A DNA stretch of 64,000 nt from Larix kaempferi (lineage: Eukaryota; Streptophyta; Pinopsida; Pinales; Pinaceae): positions 7,936,001 through 8,000,000 of the forward strand of contig BSBM01000252.1 in assembly GCA_027924585.1 (NCBI GenBank), in the 5' to 3' direction. Below, in pieces: positions 58,111-64,000 of this stretch. The first letter of the stretch is position 1. Every line of letters begins with the position of its first letter. The notes below the pieces were generated by a model. It was not told the DNA's origin. It searched no databases and saw only the letters and a program-made list of their open reading frames with translations. A program made the translations under genes and the position numbers.

Positions 58111-58537
58111 AATTTGAATAACACAGTAAGAGACCTTATGTAAAGACCTAAAACAAAGGAAAAGTTGGAAACAAATAAATCAATAGTAGTGAGAAAAAAT
58201 TCTTTGAGCATGAGGAAATCCGTAACTGGATTACGCAATTATGTTGTCAGTTCTTATTGTGGATGAGCCAGAGTGTTATGAGGAAGCTATTGAGAAGACA
58301 AAATGGAAAACGTCTCCACAAATCAAGATTGAATCCGTTGTGAAAAGCCATATATGAGAGATCAAGGAATTTCCTGGAAGAAAATGCTGGTAAAATCCAA
58401 ATGGATGTATAGAACAAAATATAAGTTACATTAAAATGTTTAAAAGTAAGTAGTAACAAAGGGATTTACGTAGAAAGAAAGCATTGGCAATGAGCATTCA
58501 TTAGACACAATTAGAATAATGTTGGCGATGATAGCCC

Positions 58538-58689
58538 AATACAATCATGTTTTTCTTCATGTATAAAGAGTGCATTCCTAAATGGTGTACTTGAATATAA
58601 GTGTACATGGATTAATACAATCATGTTTTTCTTCATGTATAAAGAGTGCATTCCTAAATGGTGTACTTGAATATAAGTGTACATGGATT
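58538..58689. repeat. 76-bp tandem duplication in copia-3
   Basis: AATACAATCATGTTTTTCTT starts at 58,538 and again at 58,614; the two 76-bp copies look identical. The repeated unit includes the RT motif region encoding FLNGVLE. Confidence 0.85.
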
Positions 58690-59288
58690 ACTTGAAAGGG
58701 TTCATAAATCTTGTCAACATTTAGTGTTTCCATTAAAGAAGGCATTTTATAGAACTTGGTAGTCATAGATTGATAAACACTCTCATGAAATGGATTTAGG
58801 TGACTCAATTGGATTTGAACTTGTGTAAATTTTGTGACTACATAATATAGTTTAACAATAATATTATATGTTTATGATTTTTTAATGACATACAATAATG
58901 AAGGGTTGATTACTGGATCAAAAGTGGATATGTTGAAGACATTGATACAAGTAATCTAGGAGTTCCTTATTATTATGTGGGCGTGGAGGTATTGTAGCTA
59001 CTAGATAAAATCATTTTTACCCAAACTAAGTATTCAAAGGACTTGTTGAAAAAGTCTAGGATTGATTATTAGCTTGTAGAGATGCCAACATAAGTAGGAA
59101 TCAAGTTGATTGTGAATACTAAAGAAAAGCCAATCGATGGTACTTTGTATAGATAAATGGTGATTAGTCTAATATACCTCGAGATAATTGGATCAAATAT
59201 AATTTATGTAGTCAGAGTTGTTTCAAGATATATTATTAATTCAAAAAGTATCTCATTGGAAAGTGATGCAAAGAATTTGATTTTTGAT

Positions 59289-59525
59289 CTTTTTCTTTTT
59301 TCTATGAAATACATATCCCGAGGAAACCCACCGGGTACTTCCCTTCATTTTGAGGATGGTACTCGGGGTAAACTGGATTCTGCCGAAGCTCAAGGCTTTG
59401 TCAGCATAGGGCTCAAGGCCGTTACACAACAATATAATCATTTGAGAGCTCAACATGTCACTTGTGAGAATTGAACCCGGGAGGGAAGGACAACAATCAT
59501 TCCTCCCAACCACCCAAGCTAGACC
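59289..59525 (-). mobile_element. tRNA-derived SINE (~237 bp) in copia-3
   Basis: Minus strand: box A TAGCTTGGGTGGTTGGGAGG (59,503-59,522) and box B GGGTTCAATTCTC (about 59,467-59,480) at normal spacing, followed by a unique body and an A-rich tail (AGAAAAAAGAAAAAGATC). Near-identical flanks AATTTGATTTTTGAT (59,274-59,288) and AAATTGATTTTTTAT (59,526-59,540) are target-site duplications. It splits the copia RT/RNase H relic. Confidence 0.75.
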
Positions 59526-60614
59526 AAATTGATTTTTTATTTATTTTGATCTATGTTAAAAAGGCATTTTGATTTTAGAATTGAGTATGCAAATAGCAAT
59601 AAGTTTCAATTTGATTGGATACAGAGATTTTGATTGGAGTGTATGTGTAGATGATCAAATATATACATCTAGACACATGTTCCATTTGTGATCAGTGGCA
59701 ATCTCATTGAGTAGTAATATCAATAGACAATAGCTCTTTCCTCAACTAAAGGTGAGTATAGGGGTGTGATGATAGTTGTGAAGCAATGTGGCTGACAAGG
59801 ATTCTAGAGGTTGTCAAGACTTAAAAGTTGTGCTAGAAACCTTGATAGTGTTGTACTGTGACAACTAAAGTGTGATTCAATTGATGAACAAGCAATCCAG
59901 TATTTCATGTAGGAGGAAGCATGTAGAATTCCACTGACATTACTTGAGAGTTGAGACAGGTGTAACGAGAAACAAATAAACTCTACATCTTGCAAAGCTA
60001 TACAATCGGGTTATTGACATATTCACAAAAGCATGAAGAGAAGCGTATCAAAGAGAAGTTTTCAATCAAGGGGATTGCTGGGAATAATGAATTTTTTTAA
60101 TCAAATTGGCTTTTCATCTAAGAAACATGACATGCTAGGGTAGGCCTATGTGTTGTGTGTCCATGTGTTGGAGTCTTGGACACTTTGACATGCATGAAAT
60201 GTTGTGCCTAGCATGTCGGACACACATTTGGCACTTGTCCTTTTCAAGACACGTGCCAAATGCATGTTTGACACCTTGCTCTAGTATGTCGAGACATGTC
60301 AGAGACCCAAAGCACCAAAAAGTTAAAAAAAATCACTAAAATTCAAAAAATGCATGCAATGTGTCTTGTCCCATCAGTAAATGTGTCCCAATGTGTGATT
60401 GGTGTAGTCTATTTTCTAAATTTTCAAAAAAATTGTATCATTGTCTATTTTATTTTTGTCATTGTAAATTATATATATATGTCCCCATGGTTCATTTTGG
60501 GGGTCTATGTGCCGTGTCAGATATATATATATAAGTCACTTGACACGAAGGACACGGAAATACGAGTGTCTGACACGGACACGGTGACCCCCGGAATCAG
60601 GACACGTTTTATAT

Positions 60615-60619
<5 letters not shown>

Positions 60620-60660
<41 letters not shown>

Positions 60661-60662
60661 TT
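60620..60662. repeat. (CA)n(TA)n microsatellite
   Basis: A run of CA then TA dinucleotides just inside the left end of the hAT element. The related element at 25.7 kb has an AT run in the same place. Confidence 0.9.
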
Positions 60663-60990
60663 AAAATATATTAAAATTTAAAAATATAGACATATAGATC
60701 CAATTTTTTTTAGAAACTAGAACATTTACAAATATTCAATATAAATTAGAATCAATACACATTAATGATTACACATTTGTCATTCACAAATCACAATGAG
60801 GCACATAGATGCATTGAAATTTGATAGGCATTGGGCAATAGCTCAAGATGTCGGAACCATATTTCTCATTAAGTCATCAAAATCAAAATGTATTACATAG
60901 ATGTTGGAATGCCACTGGGCACTGACAAATGCCAAATAGACTAATAGTAAATACAAAAAGGGGTAGATCAAGATGGAAGAATCTCATCTG

Positions 60991-63503
60991 TCAATAGTCC
61001 TCCTCCATGCTTGAATCAACAAACTCATCACTGTCTTCTTCCTCCTCCTCCTCTCTGCCCATGTGACGATCTGCATCTGCTGGTGTGGAGGATGACCCCT
61101 CCAAAGGATCACCATCATCAAAAGTAACTGGCTCTAGCATTGGATCACTAAGATCCATGTTGGCTAATGCCAACTCAGTACTGCTATCCAAATCCATATC
61201 ATCAGGAAAGACACCCCACATCTTTGTCTTTCCCTTCACACACTCCTCCCTCTTCCTGTAAATAAGACGAAGGTTGGAGTGCACATACACCATCGTCTCT
61301 GCCCTGGACTGCTCAAGCCTGCTCTTCTTCAAACTGTACAAGTTCCCATATGTGCTCCAATTCCTCTCACAGCAAGGGGATGCTGTAACTTGAGAGATGA
61401 CCCTCATGGCTAACTTCTGTAGAATAGGGCATGTTGCCCCATGAGTTGCCCACCAAACATAGGGTTTCTTAACCCCACTGTCTCTAAGCACATCATAGCC
61501 TCCAAATCTTCCAGTGGAAGTGGAAAACTCTACAAATCCCTCCTCCACCTCATCAAGTAAGTCTCTATCTTGAAATAGCCATCTAAATGCTATCTTCCTC
61601 CCATGTGAAATCTCTCCATCCATGTGAGGAGGGACTCTGTGTTGGGGCCCTGGCCCATGATTGAGCCATTCCTGACTGTAGAACTTGGGTTTCAAGGAGT
61701 GGGCCAAGCAATGCAAAGGTGTGCAATTCTTATCCCACTTGAAGATAAGAATATCCTGAATGGTGGACCATAAGTTCTCTGTCGATGTCCCATACGCGGG
61801 ACACTCATTTTCCATAACAATGGACCTCATGGACTCAATCATGGAATCCCACCCCTCATAAACATCTACTAGGATGGGCTGGTCCGTGTCTACAAACTGC
61901 AACAAAGAAATGACTAGCTCCATGATCTTAATGCTAAGATCTACCCTCTCCCACCAACCATCATCTAACATTGTGTCCTTCACCTTTTTTGAAGCACTCT
62001 GATCCGTCTTTCTCCATAAAGACCAAAAATTTGAAATCACCATGGACCCAAGAGCGGTTTTGACCTCCTTCAACCTCTTGAGCATGATGAATGAGGAAGC
62101 AAACTGAGTATCTACAATCTTCAGCAATGAAAGCTGTGTGTACTCTTTGTAGATGGTGAGGGAATTTGTGTGGTTTGTACAAAGTTACGGATATGGCGTT
62201 CATCCTCAATAAGGTTGCCAATCCATGTCACATCTGAAGCAATGGATTTCAGTGCTAAATTCAAGGAATGGACAATGCAAGGTGTCCAAAAAAACTGTAA
62301 GAGCAATAAAAGCAAGTATAAATGACTCTACAACACTAACAACTCAAATGAGTCAAAGACACCTAGATGAATCTTGTGATAAATTCAAACAATGAGCAAA
62401 TTAGAAATGAAAGGTGTCCAAAATGAACATACCTATGGATATTTAGCTTCCACAATCATGCCAGTAGCCTTGCAAACAGGTGCATTGTCTGTGATGATTT
62501 GTACACAAGAATCAACACCTACTTCTTCAATGGTTTTGATGAATAACTCACCCATATACTATGCATCCTTGTATTTCCCAAGAGCATCCATCTCTTTCAA
62601 GAACACCGGTCCATTTTGGGAAGATACCATGAAATTGATGAGTGGATGGCGTGCTGGATCTGTCCATCCATCAGAAACAATACTCACACCGGATGAGGGC
62701 CATGTTGATCTAATTGGCTCAAGAATTTTATCCACCTCCTTTGCTTTAACCAACAATGTGGTTCTAAGCTTCTTTGAACCAGGAGGCACATAACCGGTTG
62801 GAGCTCGTTCAATGAGACTTCGACACATCTCAATAAACAATGGTGACCGTGCAACATTGAATGAGATGAAATTGAGGTAGAAAAATAATGCAATGGTAAG
62901 GTCCACCTCTTCTCGCGCCTCTTGTTGGAAAATCCTATCCATTGGACCACTTGGAGATGGCCTCTTTCTTGTTTGATGAGTACCCCCACTCCCATATCTG
63001 CTAGGTGGAAATGGAGGCCTAGTGCTAGAGGATATCCTCAAGAATGGAAGATGATCCTCATTTTTTTTCTTGCTTGTTGCTGCCCCCTTCCCTAAGCCAA
63101 CATGATCCTCTCTTTCCATACCCCTCCTTTGGGTTACACTCACTGCTTTACATGAAGAAATCCCACAAGAAGGAAGGGCCAACAAATGGCCCTTAACCTG
63201 GTAATATGTGCTCTTGAACTCATTCTTGCAAAAATTGCAACTCCAAGACACATTGCCTCCCCCACCAAGCTTTTCCCAAGGCCCATCTTTCCTTGTCACA
63301 TACTTCCACAAAGGGTAATTTTTTTCTTGGGCTTGTTGTCTTGCTAAAACAGGGTTAAATGGAGCATGAGCTCCACTAGCAGCAAATGGAGCAGTAGTAG
63401 GAGTAGAAGAGCTTTTGCTTGGAGGAATAGGAGGGGAGGCACTAGAAGGGGCATTTGTCCCTTTCCTTTTCCCTTTAGCTCCTGCCCTAGCTGATTGAGA
63501 CAT
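60991..63503 (-). pseudogene. hAT transposase (BED finger, DUF659, dimerisation domain), broken
   Basis: Exon 1 (63,503-62,433) starts at an ATG. It holds a Ser/Pro-rich N-terminus, a BED-type zinc finger (NVSWSCNFCKNEF, then KGHLLALPSC) and a DUF659-like core (IVSDGWTDPARHPLINF; QIITDNAPVCKATG). A 138-bp intron (62,295-62,432) has GTATGT and TTACAG borders. Exon 2 (62,294-60,991) begins FFWTPCIVHSLNLALKSI. It ends with the hAT C-terminal dimerisation region (YVWWATHGATCPILQKLAMR, SPCCERNWSTYGNLYSLKKS) and an acidic tail with a glutamate run. Defects: an in-frame TAG at 62,559, another at the exon 1 end, and a one-base frameshift near 62,172. Length (about 790 codons) is normal for the family. 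Close to intact, so recently dead. Confidence 0.88.
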
Positions 63504-64000
63504 TCTTCTTCTTGTTTGCTGGTTAAACTTGCAATCCTCTCAACAAATCCACCCCCGATGCGCTTGGAATCCCTTGGAAATCCTTCAAATCTTCCTCACC
63601 TGCCCAAAAAACTCACTCTCAAGCCTTCCCCACACTTGCAAATGACAAAAAAGAAGACAAAATTTGTTTTTAAAGTGACCCCGGGCGGCCTTTTCTGCGG
63701 TTTGTGTGTCCTGGAATCGGAACACGAATCGCACAGCCGGGGACACAATGGGAAATCGTGTCCAACATGACTTTTGATCGTGTCCTAATAGTGTCCGACA
63801 CGACTTTTGATCATATCCTAATTTCGGAAACGATCAAAAGTTGTGTCGGACACGATTTCCCATCGTGTCCATGTCGGACATGATCCCACTGGACACGAGG
63901 GCCATTATGAACGTGTCTAGTTTCTTTATTATATATATATATATATTGCATTTCAGGGGGTCTATGTGCCATGTTGGATACTCAGATATATGTGTGTGTG

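Larger units (their letters stand above)
58500..60095 (+). pseudogene. Copia-3 pol relic (RT to RNase H)
   Basis: Plus-strand pieces: AFLNGVLEYK and, later, FINLVNI resemble RT. GTLYR, ISLIYLE and SNIIYVVRVVSRYI match the segment at the RT/RNase H junction (59,140-59,240). After the SINE the RNase H follows: FRIEYANSNKFQ, STKGEYRGVMIVVKQC, then IPLTLLES- and IHKSMK-type remnants. Stops and frame changes are frequent, so it is old. Confidence 0.65.
60537..63930 (-). mobile_element. hAT transposon with transposase gene
   Basis: About 3.4 kb between TTGACACGAAGGACACGG (left) and the region ending GAACGTGTCTAGTTTC (right). Both ends are packed with GACACG/CGTGTC motifs (60,540-60,610 and 63,690-63,915), likely subterminal transposase sites. 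The ends match the 765-bp derivative at 25,081-25,845. An exact 8-bp duplication could not be fixed because the flanks are AT repeats. Confidence 0.75.

Noticed and set aside
60120-60310. Second hAT end suggested by GACACG/CGTGCC-like words left of the main element
   Set aside because: Words are present but no matching end or duplication could be paired. The repeated GGGGGTCTATGTGCC at 60,497 and 63,957 may reflect an older duplication; the window ends before it can be judged.

Overview
The window looks like nuclear DNA of a seed plant with a large, repeat-filled genome. Gene density is close to zero. Copia pol relics, methionine-tRNA primer sites, 2-4 kb solo LTRs, hAT elements and SINEs lie nested inside one another, and one amino-acid transporter remnant has plant-type introns. 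The transposon-like protein in the first 5 kb and the long LTRs make me lean towards a gymnosperm, but this is inference. No organelle insert, rRNA or tRNA gene was recognised.

Layout. (1) 0.9-11 kb: an unusual block rich in GTCGA. It holds one long minus-strand reading frame (1095-4646) broken only by in-frame stop codons, then about 5 kb of tandem and inverted repeats that include a 1.7-kb palindrome. (2) 11-15.6 kb: mostly featureless, with a probable SINE and two exons of a proline-transporter-like gene. (3) 15,632-21,056: a complete but decayed copia element with both LTRs, target-site duplication CATAT, and a tandem array of TGACGTAAT boxes ahead of the 3' LTR. (4) 22,864-27,063: solo LTR A, minus strand, carrying a nested GACACG-rich hAT derivative. 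(5) 27,864-38,620: a second copia element, minus strand, split by solo LTR B, a hAT MITE and a 2.5-kb LTR-like insertion. (6) 40,038-50,159: solo LTR C, plus strand, split by a young 6.76-kb LTR retrotransposon (40,131-46,890). That element has nearly identical 2,024-bp LTRs and encodes one intact 889-residue protein with no recognisable protease, integrase or RNase H and no complete reverse transcriptase. (7) 50.3-53.9 kb: three hAT-type non-autonomous elements. (8) 54,127-57,702: solo LTR D. (9) 57.7-60.1 kb: gypsy gag and copia pol relics, the latter containing a SINE. (10) 60.5-63.9 kb: a hAT element with a nearly complete but broken transposase gene; the copy inside solo LTR A shares its ends.

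How the parts relate. Nothing here forms a host pathway. The logic is parasitic and layered: old copia and gypsy copies were hit by solo-LTR elements, and some of those were hit again by younger elements. A, B, C and D are one LTR family (TGTTACC-type start, GGCAACA-type end, 5-bp duplications). The most interesting object is the intact single-ORF element at 40-47 kb. The second is the GTCGA block with its substitution-only decayed gene.
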